DNA from: Paraburkholderia bryophila
Lineage (GTDB): Bacteria > Pseudomonadota > Gammaproteobacteria > Burkholderiales > Burkholderiaceae
Length of the DNA: 64,000 nt
Assembly: GCF_013409255.1 (NCBI RefSeq)
Contig: NZ_JACCAS010000002.1
Location: forward strand, 1,054,001-1,118,000
Direction of reading: 5' to 3'
The notes below the pieces were generated by a model. The model saw nothing but the letters and a program-made list of their open reading frames with translations. It was not told the origin of the DNA and did no database searches. A program made the position numbers and the translations under genes. Every line of letters begins with the position of its first letter. The stretch's first letter is position 1. Shown in pieces: positions 56,081 to 64,000 of this stretch.

Positions 56081-57349
56081 ATGAACTCAACCTTCGATAC
56101 GGTAGCGCACGTCCACGACACCCGACCGCGAAGCGCGACGCCGTTCTCCGTCGGCCTGCTCGGCATCGCCGCCGGCCTGCTCACGCTCTGGCTCCTGCGC
56201 GACAGCACCGCCCTCGACGGCGCGGCTCGCAGCACGGTCGCCTGTCTGGCCATCATCGCGACCATCGCCACCTACGAACTGTTCGTCGCACGCGTCTACC
56301 TGCGCCCAAGCGCCGGTCTGACGAGCCGCGCGGCGCGGCCACTAAGTCTCGCGCGAGTGACGGCACGTCTCGCCGCGCTCACCTCGGTCTACGCGGGCAT
56401 CGGCATGCTCTACTGGCTGCTGCCCGAGTATCACGGCGCGTTCTACAACCCGTTCTGGTCGCTGATCCGCACGCTCGCGCCGTATGTTGTCGTCGTCGCG
56501 CCGTTTTACTTCGCGTGGATGGACCGCCATCAGCGCGAAACCGACGACGCGTATCTGCTGTGGGCGCGCCTGCTATTTCGCGGCGAGCGTCCGGCGAATT
56601 GGCGTCCGGTGCGCGAAATGCTGGCCGGCTGGATGGTGAAAGCGTTCTTCCTGCCGCTGATGATCGTCTATCTGTCCACCAACGCGGATCACCTCAACGC
56701 ATCGCTGACGATCGCGCTGAACGCGCCCTTCTCGCTCGCGAGTTTCCGCTTCATGTACGACCTGTCGTTCGCAATGGATCTGATGTTCGGCACGGTGGGC
56801 TACCTCTGCACGCTGCGCATACTCGACAGTCACGTGCGCAGCGCGGAGCCGACCGCCCTCGGCTGGCTCGTCGCGTTGATCTGCTATCAGCCGTTCTGGT
56901 CGTTGATCTCGAACCAGTACCTCCATTACGAAGGCTCGATGTTCTGGGACAACTGGCTCATTTCAGTGCCGGTACTGCGCGTGATCTGGGGCACGGTCGT
57001 CATCGCGCTGCTGACGTGCTACGCGCTCGCCACGATCTCGTTCGGCTTGCGGTTCTCGAACCTGACCAATCGCGGCATCGTCACGTCGGGGCCTTACCGG
57101 TTCACCAAACATCCCGCCTACATTGCGAAGAACCTGTCGTACTGGATGGTCGCGGTACCGTTCATCGAACCGTTGGGCTGGCGGGTTGCGCTCACGCATT
57201 GCTTCGCGCTCGCAGCGGTCAACATGCTGTATTTCCTGCGCGCGAAGACCGAAGAGCGACACCTGATGAACGATCCCGACTACCGTGCTTACGCCGAATG
57301 GATCGCGAAGAATGGGTTGTTCGCGAGACTTTCGCGTGTGTTCAACTAG
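56081..57349 (+). CDS. ICMT-like isoprenylcysteine/phospholipid methyltransferase membrane protein
   Basis: 422 residues with about ten membrane helices. The C-terminal 150 residues carry the ICMT/PEMT signature: NRGIVTSGPYRFTKHPAYIAKNLSYW, a hydrophobic segment, then LRAKTEERHLMNDPDYRAYAEW, in which the Glu-rich end is the S-adenosylmethionine site. Bacterial single-domain members are about 200 residues, so the 270-residue N-terminal membrane half (ALTSVYAGIGMLYWLLPEYHGAFYNPFWSLI) is an extra module I do not recognise. Substrate unknown. A weak GAGGATGACATG start; the previous gene is 300 bases away. Confidence 0.75.
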   Translation: MNSTFDTVAHVHDTRPRSATPFSVGLLGIAAGLLTLWLLRDSTALDGAARSTVACLAIIATIATYELFVARVYLRPSAGLTSRAARPLSLARVTARLAALTSVYAGIGMLYWLLPEYHGAFYNPFWSLIRTLAPYVVVVAPFYFAWMDRHQRETDDAYLLWARLLFRGERPANWRPVREMLAGWMVKAFFLPLMIVYLSTNADHLNASLTIALNAPFSLASFRFMYDLSFAMDLMFGTVGYLCTLRILDSHVRSAEPTALGWLVALICYQPFWSLISNQYLHYEGSMFWDNWLISVPVLRVIWGTVVIALLTCYALATISFGLRFSNLTNRGIVTSGPYRFTKHPAYIAKNLSYWMVAVPFIEPLGWRVALTHCFALAAVNMLYFLRAKTEERHLMNDPDYRAYAEWIAKNGLFARLSRVFN

Positions 57350-57435
57350 GTATTAGATATAGGTACGCGGCTCAGCGCAAAGCGAACGCCGGTCGAAAGC
57401 GATTCCCACTATCGACTATCGGCCGGCACGCCGCA

Positions 57436-58356
57436 TCACAACCGTCGCGTCAGCACACTGGCCAAACCCGCTTGCGGCCGCGAGAACAGCGAGCCTTGCA
57501 ACAGCGCTTGCGGCCAACGCTTCAACCACTGCAACTGCGCGTCGGTATCGACGCCGTTCACCACCACCTGCACGTCGAGTGCATGCAGCAGATCCATCAG
57601 CGCCGTCATCACCACATTCGCGCGTGAATCTCGCGGCACCGTGGCCATCAAATCGCGTGCAATGGTGATGGTGTCGACGTCGAGCGCACCGAGCAGCGCC
57701 AGCGACGAAGCGCCGTTGCCCCACTTGCCCAGCGAAATGCCGGCACCCGCGTCGCGCAGACCAGCGGTCAGCGTGCGCAACGACAGAAGTTTTGCGGCAT
57801 TCGCACTATCGGCCACTTCGATATCGAGCAGATGCGCGGGCACGTCATATAACGCAGCGACACGCACGAGATCTTCCGCGAACGAACCGAGTATCGCCAC
57901 CTGCGCGGGCACCGTGATCGCGACCGGCCGCAGCGGCAGACGCGCGGCGAGACAGTCGCGCAATTCACGGCATACGCCGTCCACCACGAAGCGCGCCATT
58001 TCCAGCGCGAGCTGCGGGTGTTCGAGCGGCATCATGAAGATGCCGGGAAGCAACAACCCGTAATCGGGATGCGTCCAGCGCACCTGCGCTTCGAGACGCG
58101 CCGGCGTGCCGCTCGCGACACCCGGAGCACGATAAGCCCCCTGATACACGAGATGAAACTCGCCCGCGCGGAGTCCATCGCGAACCCGGCTTTCGAGTTC
58201 ACTCAGACCCGACGACGGATCACGAGCCTCGTCCGCGTCATTCTGTGCGGCACACGCAGCGCGCGCGATCGACGTCGTTGCATGCGAGAAGGGTTGTATG
58301 TAGTCGAGCGTGTGCATGGCGGATACGAATTGATTGAACCTGACTAACGTATGCAC
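57436..58356 (-). CDS. Degenerate EAL-domain protein
   Basis: 306 residues with the EAL fold but broken active-site motifs: the EAL itself reads EAQVRWTHPDYG, the Asn of the second ligand is ITVPAQV, DDFGTG is GKWGNGASS, and the final VAEGVE is VVNGVDT. Metal and catalytic residues are mostly lost, so it should not cleave cyclic di-GMP and may be a ligand-binding or protein-binding regulator. A GTG at 58356 is the longest start, and ATG 58317 is possible; neither has a ribosome site. It stands alone, convergent with the ICMT-like gene. Confidence 0.8.
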   Translation of the reverse strand: MHTLVRFNQFVSAMHTLDYIQPFSHATTSIARAACAAQNDADEARDPSSGLSELESRVRDGLRAGEFHLVYQGAYRAPGVASGTPARLEAQVRWTHPDYGLLLPGIFMMPLEHPQLALEMARFVVDGVCRELRDCLAARLPLRPVAITVPAQVAILGSFAEDLVRVAALYDVPAHLLDIEVADSANAAKLLSLRTLTAGLRDAGAGISLGKWGNGASSLALLGALDVDTITIARDLMATVPRDSRANVVMTALMDLLHALDVQVVVNGVDTDAQLQWLKRWPQALLQGSLFSRPQAGLASVLTRRL

Positions 58357-58751
58357 GGGTCATGCCACGCGCTATCGCAACAGCGGTATGAAACACGAGG
58401 AGCAACCGGAGATCCTCGTCGGGTGAAGCTTCGCGGCTGCGATATGAAACCGCCCGATGCGCCTTTCCAGTTTCGAAAACGCGCGTTTTGGCTCGCTTGT
58501 TACGTAGCGTCACGCGTGACGTTACGCGAACCAGGCCGCCACGATGTTTGCGTGAGACGACAGTGATAAATCGCCAGCAGCCAGTGAAGCAGCACGCCGT
58601 GCAACCTGACGGAAAAAAGTGAAAGCAGAAACGTTTTCATCGCGATATATCAGCACAAGACCGTTTGACCGAGCCAAAGAGATTAACTAGTATCGGCTTC
58701 AGCGCAGCATGCGTCGACCGCGAATCCTCCACATAGTCATTCAGGCAGCCG
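58357..58751. other. Intergenic region with perfect palindrome
   Basis: 395 bases between the EAL gene and the transposase fragment. CGTCACGCGTGACG (58508-58521) is a perfect 14-base palindrome, extended by GTTACG-like flanks; it may be a regulator site. No gene is supported. Confidence 0.5.
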
Positions 58752-59030
58752 ATGCTACACATCCCTCTCTCCGACGCCGATTGGGCTCGCGTCCAGAGTC
58801 TGTTTCCCGAACTTCCCTCTGCGCGCGGGCGACCCCGCCGTAGCGATCGGGAAATTCTCAACGCAATACTCTGGCTATATCAGCACAAGGAAAAGTGGCA
58901 CAGGCTTCCCGCCACGTTCCCTCCGCAACAGACCTGTTATCTCCGGTATATGACGTGGCGTAAATCAGGCGTTCTGGAGCAGGTTTACGAACGCCTTCCC
59001 GTTTTCGATCCGGAGCTTTCCATGTCGTGA
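58752..59030 (+). pseudogene. IS5-like transposase N-terminal fragment (DUF4096)
   Basis: 92 residues, MLHIPLSDADWARVQSLFPE, RGRPRRSDREILNAILWLYQHKEKWHRLP and LRYMTWRKSGVLEQVYERLP, matching the helical DNA-binding N-domain (PF13340) of IS5/IS1182-type transposases. The catalytic DDE domain (a further 200 or more residues) is absent, and no inverted repeats flank it, so it is a remnant or a domesticated domain. The frame itself is intact with normal codon use, and the end (FDPELSMS) does not look like family sequence. Confidence 0.7.
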
Positions 59031-59474
59031 ATCGGCTCGGCGATTGATTCGGATGCCGTAGCGGATTCACGTCGACACATTGAATTCAGCGCTTGTGTTG
59101 GTTCAATCCGCACTGCCGGCGGACCATCTGTTGACCGCACTCGAACAGCGCCGCATCCGCATTCAGGATGGCTGATTAATGCTTGAAATTCACTACAAGC
59201 CGCCCGTCTCCTTGTCATGGTGAAGACAAGCCTCGCTCCCTGAGTGTCGCCGAACAATAAACGTCTCAGCGTGCACCTCCCCGTTGCTACACGAAGTCTT
59301 TCGATACCGCACCTCTCTGGTGCGCTGTGCAGAATTCGACCAGGCAGCCGGTGATCGTCTCCACCTTCTGTTCCGCCGGCCACGCCCGCAAAGCAAGTTT
59401 TGCGAGCCGACCTGACGGGACTTCCGCAATACGGCGTCGCACGCGCGATGTCCCTATAGTTGAAGGAGATGGAC
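59031..59474. other. Intergenic region, no gene seen
   Basis: 444 bases after the transposase fragment with no frame that has a ribosome site and recognisable product. It may be decayed insertion-sequence DNA. The AAGGAGATGG ribosome site of the next gene lies at its end. Confidence 0.45.
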
Positions 59475-59753
59475 ATGAAGAAGGCTCTGATCATCGCAAG
59501 CGGATTGCTTTGTGCATTTGCGTGGCAGGCGCAGGCCCAAGCGCAGGCTCAAGATGCCGGCGCGGAGAACACCGCACAAGCTCAACCCGCCGTCGCCGAC
59601 TCGGTCGGCGGACAACCCACCACCACCTCGATGTCAGGCGGCCCCGCGCGCGCGCAGGGGCTGACGCGGGCCGACGTCTATCAGCAACTCGTGCAATCGC
59701 AGAAAGGCGCTGAAGCAGCCCGTCTTCAAGAGCTATTCAAAGGCGGCAATTGA
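59475..59753 (+). CDS. Small exported protein, DUF4148-like
   Basis: 92 residues. Signal peptide (ALIIASGLLCAFAWQAQAQAQ), then a low-complexity Gln/Ala stretch and a C-terminal segment LTRADVYQQLVQSQKGAEAARLQELF that recalls DUF4148 (TRAQVRSELIQLEQAGY) of the next gene. An excellent AAGGAG site nine bases before ATG 59475 defines the start; a longer frame from 59460 does not. No known function. Probable stress-induced envelope protein by analogy only. Confidence 0.7.
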   Translation: MKKALIIASGLLCAFAWQAQAQAQAQDAGAENTAQAQPAVADSVGGQPTTTSMSGGPARAQGLTRADVYQQLVQSQKGAEAARLQELFKGGN

Positions 59754-59973
59754 CGAAGGACGTCGAGCAACCCGGACGATGCACGCGAACAGATAACCGC
59801 TCGACGCATGCATCGTCATTCTCGGGAGCGCCGGGAATTTGTCTCAGATTTCACAACAAACATTACCTGTTTTGGTGATTACTCTGCCCAGATCGCAAAA
59901 CTACAATGCAATCACTGACTACGAACAACAACGTTCGTAGCGCTACAAAGACCCGAACTGGAGGTAGTTCATC

Positions 59974-60294
59974 ATGAAATCGCTCATTCAAGCTGTTGTT
60001 ATCGCCGCCGCGCTGGCCGCTCCTGTTGCTTCGTTTGCCCAGTCCAACCAGCCCGTGACTCGCGCCCAGGTGCGCTCGGAATTGATTCAACTGGAACAGG
60101 CCGGTTATCAACCGGGCCGCGCCGACCCGTATTACCCAGCGGACATTCAAGCCGCTCAGGCTCGCGTCGCCGAACAGAACGGCACGGCGCAGGCTGCGCA
60201 ATCGGGTTACGGTGGCGTGGTAAGCGGCTCGTCGCAAGGCGGCCATCCGGTGGCGCTAGATAACGGTCCGAAGTCGACTTACTTCGGTCACTAA
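59974..60294 (+). CDS. DUF4148 secreted protein
   Basis: 106 residues: signal peptide ending SFAQ near 23, then the DUF4148 core VTRAQVRSELIQLEQAGYQPGRADPYYPADIQAAQARV and a Gly/Ser-rich tail. Burkholderiales carry many paralogues, secreted and often induced by stress; function unknown. GGAGGT ribosome site seven bases before the ATG. It follows a related short gene by 220 bases. Confidence 0.88.
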   Translation: MKSLIQAVVIAAALAAPVASFAQSNQPVTRAQVRSELIQLEQAGYQPGRADPYYPADIQAAQARVAEQNGTAQAAQSGYGGVVSGSSQGGHPVALDNGPKSTYFGH

Positions 60295-60338
60295 GCCGCA
60301 ACGCCCAGCGCGCCTTGTAGACGCGCAACGATTCAAAC

Positions 60339-60380
60339 GAACTGGCCCGCGACCGAGTTTCCCCGATCGCGGGCCAGTTC
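60339..60380. other. Strong hairpin after DUF4148 gene
   Basis: 14-bp perfect inverted repeat GAACTGGCCCGCGA/TCGCGGGCCAGTTC, loop of 14 bases. No T run on either side, so it is not a classic terminator, but it may stabilise the transcript end or be a rho-assisted stop. Confidence 0.7.
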
Positions 60381-60476
60381 TGTATCCGGTACCTCCGTCA
60401 TCGGGCTCCCGATGACTTCGCCTGGATCCATGCGGTCCGGGCGCTTTTTTCTCCGCGCCTTTATGTCACACGCCGG

Positions 60477-60725
60477 TCATTCGCGCGCGATCAGATCGCC
60501 CACCTGACCACGGCCGGTGACGAGACAGCTCGACAGGAAATTTTCGCCCTGGCTGCTGGCCCCGACGTCGCCGAAGCCTTTCTTCAACGCGTTGGATTTG
60601 ACCATCGCCGCGCCCTGATGACACGTAATAGTGCCGATCTCTCCGGCTTGCGCGCGCATCAACGCCCTATCCGCCATCAGATAGCCCAGCAACAACACCA
60701 CGGCAATATAGAACGCTTGTCGCAT
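60477..60725 (-). CDS. Small membrane-anchored hypothetical protein
   Basis: 82 residues: one N-terminal membrane segment (FYIAVVLLLGYLMAD) and a small periplasmic part with two Cys (ITCHQGAAM, LSSCLVTGRG). An AGAGGAG site precedes the ATG at 60725. I know no family. It may be a single-pass thiol protein. A 94-base gap separates it from the acyltransferase gene on the same strand. Confidence 0.6.
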   Translation of the reverse strand: MRQAFYIAVVLLLGYLMADRALMRAQAGEIGTITCHQGAAMVKSNALKKGFGDVGASSQGENFLSSCLVTGRGQVGDLIARE

Positions 60726-60819
60726 GGTTCGTCTCCTCTTTGGAAGAGCCTAACGCGAACCATGGGCATACGGTCCTAGGGGTTTCCCGATTGATGGGGT
60801 TTCAATGACCCAGATTAAA

Positions 60820-61992
60820 TCAACCGATGCCGCCGCGTGATGGACTATGCGGCGCGGGTGAATCAGGTCTTATCCCTAGAAAACGCAGTTGCTGGAGACC
60901 GCGTTGCACGCGTCGCGTGTTCTGTTCGAATAGCAGATAAACCGCATACGCGTACGCATAACAGAGCACCAGCATGCCCGCGAACACCAGCGCGCCGTGT
61001 CCGTCGAAGGGAATGCGCCGCCCGACACCCACTGCGGCGACGAACAGAATGAACGAGAAGTGCGTCAGATAAAGCGAATACGAGAACCCGGAAAAACGAA
61101 TCGCGATGCGCGATAACAGCGCGGGCCGCAATCGCACGTTTTCCCAAAGTATGCAATGCAGGAACGCGAAACACGGTACGCCGACGATCCAGTCGTTGGC
61201 GAGCAGGAACAGACGCGAGCACACCAGCGCGGCGAGCAGCGCTGCGCCGCTGGCGAGCGTGAACCACGGCCACCCGGTTCGCGCGCTACGCGCCGGAAAG
61301 CGCTGTTCCAGCACCACCAGCAACACGCCGAGCAGCCACAAACCGAAACCGCTCAGCAGCGACGGAAACGCGACCATCGTGCCCACGGCGAACGCGGCGG
61401 CGGCGAAGGCGCGAATGCCCCGGCGTTGCCGCAACAGGACAAAGCAGGCGGGAAACCACAGGTAGTACCAGAACTCGTTGGCGAGGCTCCATAACGGTCC
61501 GTTGGATCCGTAGGTGCCGCACGCGAGGGTTTGCAGAAATACGAGGTTGCACGCGAACGTCGCCTGCCCGAGATGCGACACGACGTTGATCTGCTGATCG
61601 AACGTGCCCTCGGTGCCGAGATAAAACGGCCCGCCGGCCAGCGCGATCCCCATGCGATCCCAGAACAGCGTCAGCAGCAGCGCGGGAATCAGCACGACCC
61701 ACAGTCGCGACAGCCGCTCGGTCAGATAGCGCGGCCAGCTCCACGTCCCCGCCGCGCTCTGCCGCAACACCGAACCGCCGACAAAGTAGCCGCTCAGCAG
61801 AAAGAACACGATCACCGCAGTGTGGCCGTAGTTGCTGACGAAATAGAAAGCCTTGGCCGCCAGGCCGATTCCGGCATTCGCGTGGTAATCGGCAAACATC
61901 AGATTGCGCAGATGACTCACGCACACGGTGCCCGCCGCCAATGCGCGGATCAGGTCGAAGGTGTCGCAATGGGGTTTGCCGGAGGGCGCCAT
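60820..61992 (-). CDS. Acyltransferase 3 family membrane protein (OafA-like)
   Basis: 390 residues with about ten membrane helices of the Acyl_transf_3 fold, which moves acyl groups (for instance acetyl) from the cytoplasm to sugars of surface polysaccharides. Marks: FDLIRALAAGTVCVSHLRNL with the catalytic His region, FLLSGYFVGGSVLRQ, FYLGTEGTFD, NLVFLQTLACGTYGSNGPLWSLANEFWYY. There is no SGNH extension. No lipopolysaccharide or capsule genes are beside it, so the target is unknown. A longer overlapping frame (61286-62254) is a shadow. Confidence 0.85.
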   Translation of the reverse strand: MAPSGKPHCDTFDLIRALAAGTVCVSHLRNLMFADYHANAGIGLAAKAFYFVSNYGHTAVIVFFLLSGYFVGGSVLRQSAAGTWSWPRYLTERLSRLWVVLIPALLLTLFWDRMGIALAGGPFYLGTEGTFDQQINVVSHLGQATFACNLVFLQTLACGTYGSNGPLWSLANEFWYYLWFPACFVLLRQRRGIRAFAAAAFAVGTMVAFPSLLSGFGLWLLGVLLVVLEQRFPARSARTGWPWFTLASGAALLAALVCSRLFLLANDWIVGVPCFAFLHCILWENVRLRPALLSRIAIRFSGFSYSLYLTHFSFILFVAAVGVGRRIPFDGHGALVFAGMLVLCYAYAYAVYLLFEQNTRRVQRGLQQLRFLGIRPDSPAPHSPSRGGIG

Positions 61993-62109
61993 ATGAGCCG
62001 GAAGCGGACGAAAGGTTGTCCGCCAAACTAAGGCTCATGGGCTTTTGATTCAGTACGTTCGCGCACATTGAACGTGAAGCGCGGGCTCGCCCCGCATTAC
62101 AGGTGAGCT

Positions 62110-63156
62110 TTACAGGCGCGCTTCGATCTGCGCGATCCGCGTTTCGATCGCGTTGCGCACCAGGCCGTTCGACGGCACCAGCAGCAGCGACGAAGCGATG
62201 ATCTGATACACCCGGTTGCGCCGTACCTTGGACACCTTCTGCGGATCGAGCCACGCGTCGTTATCCACCAGCAGCAACAGCGTCTCCAGCCCGATCAGAA
62301 TCGGCCATAGACACGCGAGCCGCAGTCGCACGGAAAACGCGGGAATCGCCAGCGTGTAATCGAGCGCTTCGCGGAAATGCTCGAGCGACTTGCGCAGCAG
62401 CTCGACCAGCAGCGGCTTCGCGCGCGCGGAATTGGTCGGCAACAGCAGGTCTTGCGGGCTCAGGCCGTGTCGATCCAGCAGCGTCTGCGGCAGATAGCAG
62501 CGGCCGATCCGCAAATCCTTGCCGCAGTCGCGCAGCACGTTGGTCAACTGCAGCGCCTTGCCGAAACGCACGCCGCGGCGCGCCATCGTGTCGGGCGCCT
62601 CTTTCAACGTGCCCGGCATATGCGCATAGGTCATCGTGGTCCAGAATTCGCCGACGCAGCCCGCCACCAGATACGTGTAGCGATCGAGGTCGTCGTAGTC
62701 GCGCAGCGCCGCGAGCTGGCCGGAGCGTTCGTCGGGGAAGGTGCGCAGATCGAATTCCATGCCCTCGGTGAGCGTCGCGACGATTCCGCGCACGGCCTGA
62801 CGATCGGATTCGCTCAGTTGCGACAACACGCCGAGCGCGGGGCCGAGCGATTCGAGCAGGACTTTTTCATCCGACTGGGTCTGCTGACCCGCGACCTCGG
62901 CGGCCATGCGATGGAACAGCGTGCCGTCGTCGGTGGTGCCGTTCACCTGGGCACGCAGCGACAGCAGCAGCGCGAGGCGCTGTTCGGGCGAGATCAGCGA
63001 CGTGTCCGCGATCGTGTCGGCCGCGCGCGCCAGCAGGTACGCGAGGCCGATCGGATCGCGCATCCCGGTAGGCAGCACGCGCAGCGTGAGATAGAAGGAG
63101 CGTGAAACGCCTTTCAGCAGCGGACCGAGAAGAAAGGCCCGGGTCGGATTCGACAT
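62110..63156 (-). CDS. Squalene/phytoene synthase family protein
   Basis: 348 residues of the trans-isoprenyl diphosphate head-to-head synthase family (squalene synthase type). First Asp-rich motif near residue 46 (RAADTIADTS), the YTYLVAGCVGEFWTTM region, and the second motif in TNVLRDCGKDLRIGRCYLP. In farnesyl-diphosphate farnesyltransferases the second motif is usually DxxED; here Lys replaces Glu. A C-terminal hydrophobic segment (LWPILIGLETLLLLV) may anchor it. No hpn or carotenoid genes are adjacent, so product and partner are unknown. ATG 63156. Confidence 0.85.
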   Translation of the reverse strand: MSNPTRAFLLGPLLKGVSRSFYLTLRVLPTGMRDPIGLAYLLARAADTIADTSLISPEQRLALLLSLRAQVNGTTDDGTLFHRMAAEVAGQQTQSDEKVLLESLGPALGVLSQLSESDRQAVRGIVATLTEGMEFDLRTFPDERSGQLAALRDYDDLDRYTYLVAGCVGEFWTTMTYAHMPGTLKEAPDTMARRGVRFGKALQLTNVLRDCGKDLRIGRCYLPQTLLDRHGLSPQDLLLPTNSARAKPLLVELLRKSLEHFREALDYTLAIPAFSVRLRLACLWPILIGLETLLLLVDNDAWLDPQKVSKVRRNRVYQIIASSLLLVPSNGLVRNAIETRIAQIEARL

Positions 63157-63309
63157 GGATGGGATCAGGTCAGGATTGGCAACAAGCGGGCAAAAGCCGG
63201 TAAAAAACCGGCAAGAATCCGGCGCTGCCGAATTGTATACGGCGAAGCGCCCTCACCGTGCGGCGGCGCGTCCCGCCCCAGCCCGCATTGACCGGCCTGT
63301 CTGTCCTGC

Positions 63310-64000
63310 TCAAGCGTGTGCGGCCAGCCCCAACAGGTCGACCGCGTTCTGTTTGAGAATCAGCGGCCGGACCTCTTCCCTGAAACCGGCGCCGCTGAAA
63401 TCTTCCAGCCAGCGATCCGGCCGGATCAGCGGGAAGTCCGAGCCGAACAGCATCTTCCGCTTCAGCAACGTGTTGGCGTGGTGGATCAATTCGGGCGAGA
63501 AGTACTTCGGCGACCAGCCGGACAGATCGATGTAAACATTGGGCTTGTGCAGCGCGATCGACAACGCCTGCTCCTGCCAGGGCCACGACGGGTGTGCGAT
63601 CACGATCTTCATATCGGGGAAATCCGCCGCGACGTCGTCGAGATGGATCGGCTCCGAATACTTCAAGCGCAACCCGCCGCCGCCCCGCATACCCGAGCCC
63701 ATGCCGGAGTGGCCGCTATGGAACACCGCCGTGAGCCGGTATTCGGCGATCAGCTCATAGAGCGGATACGCGAGACGGTCGTTGGCGAAAAACGCCTGCA
63801 TGGTCGGATGAAACTTGAAGCCGCGCACGCCGTATTCTTCCACCAGCTTGCGCGCCTCGCGCACGCCCATCTTGCCCTTGTGCGGATCAATACTCGCGAA
63901 TGCGATCATGATGTCGCGGTTATTCTGCGCGAATTCGGCGATCTCCTCATTCGGAATGCGTCGGCGGCCCAGGTTCGCTTCGCAGTCCACGGTGAACATC
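63310..64000 (-). CDS. Amidohydrolase family 2 protein (5' end outside window)
   Basis: C-terminal 230 residues of a metal-dependent TIM-barrel amidohydrolase (Amidohydro_2, PF04909). Visible metal/catalytic marks: FKFHPTMQAFFAND, VFHSGHSGMG, VIAHPSWPWQEQA with the His, and LFGSDFPLIRPDRW with the catalytic Asp. The frame continues past the right edge, so the Met at 63999 is probably internal. Related enzymes decarboxylate or hydrolyse aromatic-derived acids. Stop at 63310. Confidence 0.85.
   Translation of the reverse strand, partial: MFTVDCEANLGRRRIPNEEIAEFAQNNRDIMIAFASIDPHKGKMGVREARKLVEEYGVRGFKFHPTMQAFFANDRLAYPLYELIAEYRLTAVFHSGHSGMGSGMRGGGGLRLKYSEPIHLDDVAADFPDMKIVIAHPSWPWQEQALSIALHKPNVYIDLSGWSPKYFSPELIHHANTLLKRKMLFGSDFPLIRPDRWLEDFSGAGFREEVRPLILKQNAVDLLGLAAHA

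Noticed and set aside
60339..60380. Intrinsic terminator after DUF4148 gene
   Set aside because: The stem is strong but neither side has a T run, so I list it only as a hairpin.

Overview
The window is high-GC bacterial DNA whose genes point to Burkholderiales, most likely a Paraburkholderia-type organism. The pointers are a monomeric NADP isocitrate dehydrogenase, a trimeric Burkholderia-type porin, a DUF2844/DUF3443 pair, DUF4148 and DUF2501 proteins, an OrbS-like sigma factor, and a glucarate operon. Nothing in it looks like a phage or an integrated plasmid. The only insertion-sequence trace is a short IS5-like transposase fragment near 58.8 kb. The first and last genes (dienelactone hydrolase family, amidohydrolase) are cut by the window edges.

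Layout. 0.9-7.3 kb: a periplasmic binding protein and a translationally coupled phosphorelay (hybrid kinase, REC-PAS-PAS kinase, NarL-type regulator), followed by a probable small RNA with its own terminator. 7.9-11.8 kb: a bufferin (gig-type) operon for a modified Cys-rich peptide, divergent from the SigF/NrsF sigma-anti-sigma pair; both directions carry the same GTAACC-N16-CGAA promoter. 11.8-24.9 kb: patatin, porin, chemoreceptor, diguanylate cyclase, amidase, LysR with NmrA-type oxidoreductase, acetyltransferase, a DHA2 exporter and small secreted proteins. 25.0-29.2 kb: glucarate dehydratase, its transporter and a divergent GntR regulator, with a broken GGDEF gene behind the regulator. 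29.4-36.3 kb: DUF2844/DUF3443, a long Sel1-repeat protein, a hydrolase and a small protein. 36.4-44.8 kb: isocitrate dehydrogenase, a TonB siderophore receptor, LysR with exporter, and an orphan iron-starvation sigma factor; two Fur-like boxes share the first nine bases.

45.1-53.5 kb: a tightly coupled seven-gene operon: MFS importer, FGGY kinase, GlpD-like dehydrogenase, AGPS-like flavoenzyme, GlpP-type antiterminator, ABM monooxygenase and Fe-type alcohol dehydrogenase. The kinase has lost the glycerol-binding Glu of GlpK, and the AGPS-like enzyme keeps the His-His-His motif. I propose that it breaks down an O-substituted glycerol (a glycerol ether): phosphorylation, oxidation to the ketone, ether exchange or cleavage to DHAP plus an alcohol, then oxidation of that alcohol. 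This is the best candidate for an undescribed system here, but it is an inference.

53.7-64 kb: a lipoprotein with about 70 Gly-Thr-Ser triplets encoded by a 9-bp tandem repeat, an ICMT-like membrane protein, a degenerate EAL protein, small secreted proteins, an acyltransferase, a squalene/phytoene synthase homologue and the cut amidohydrolase. No tRNA, rRNA or CRISPR array was seen.
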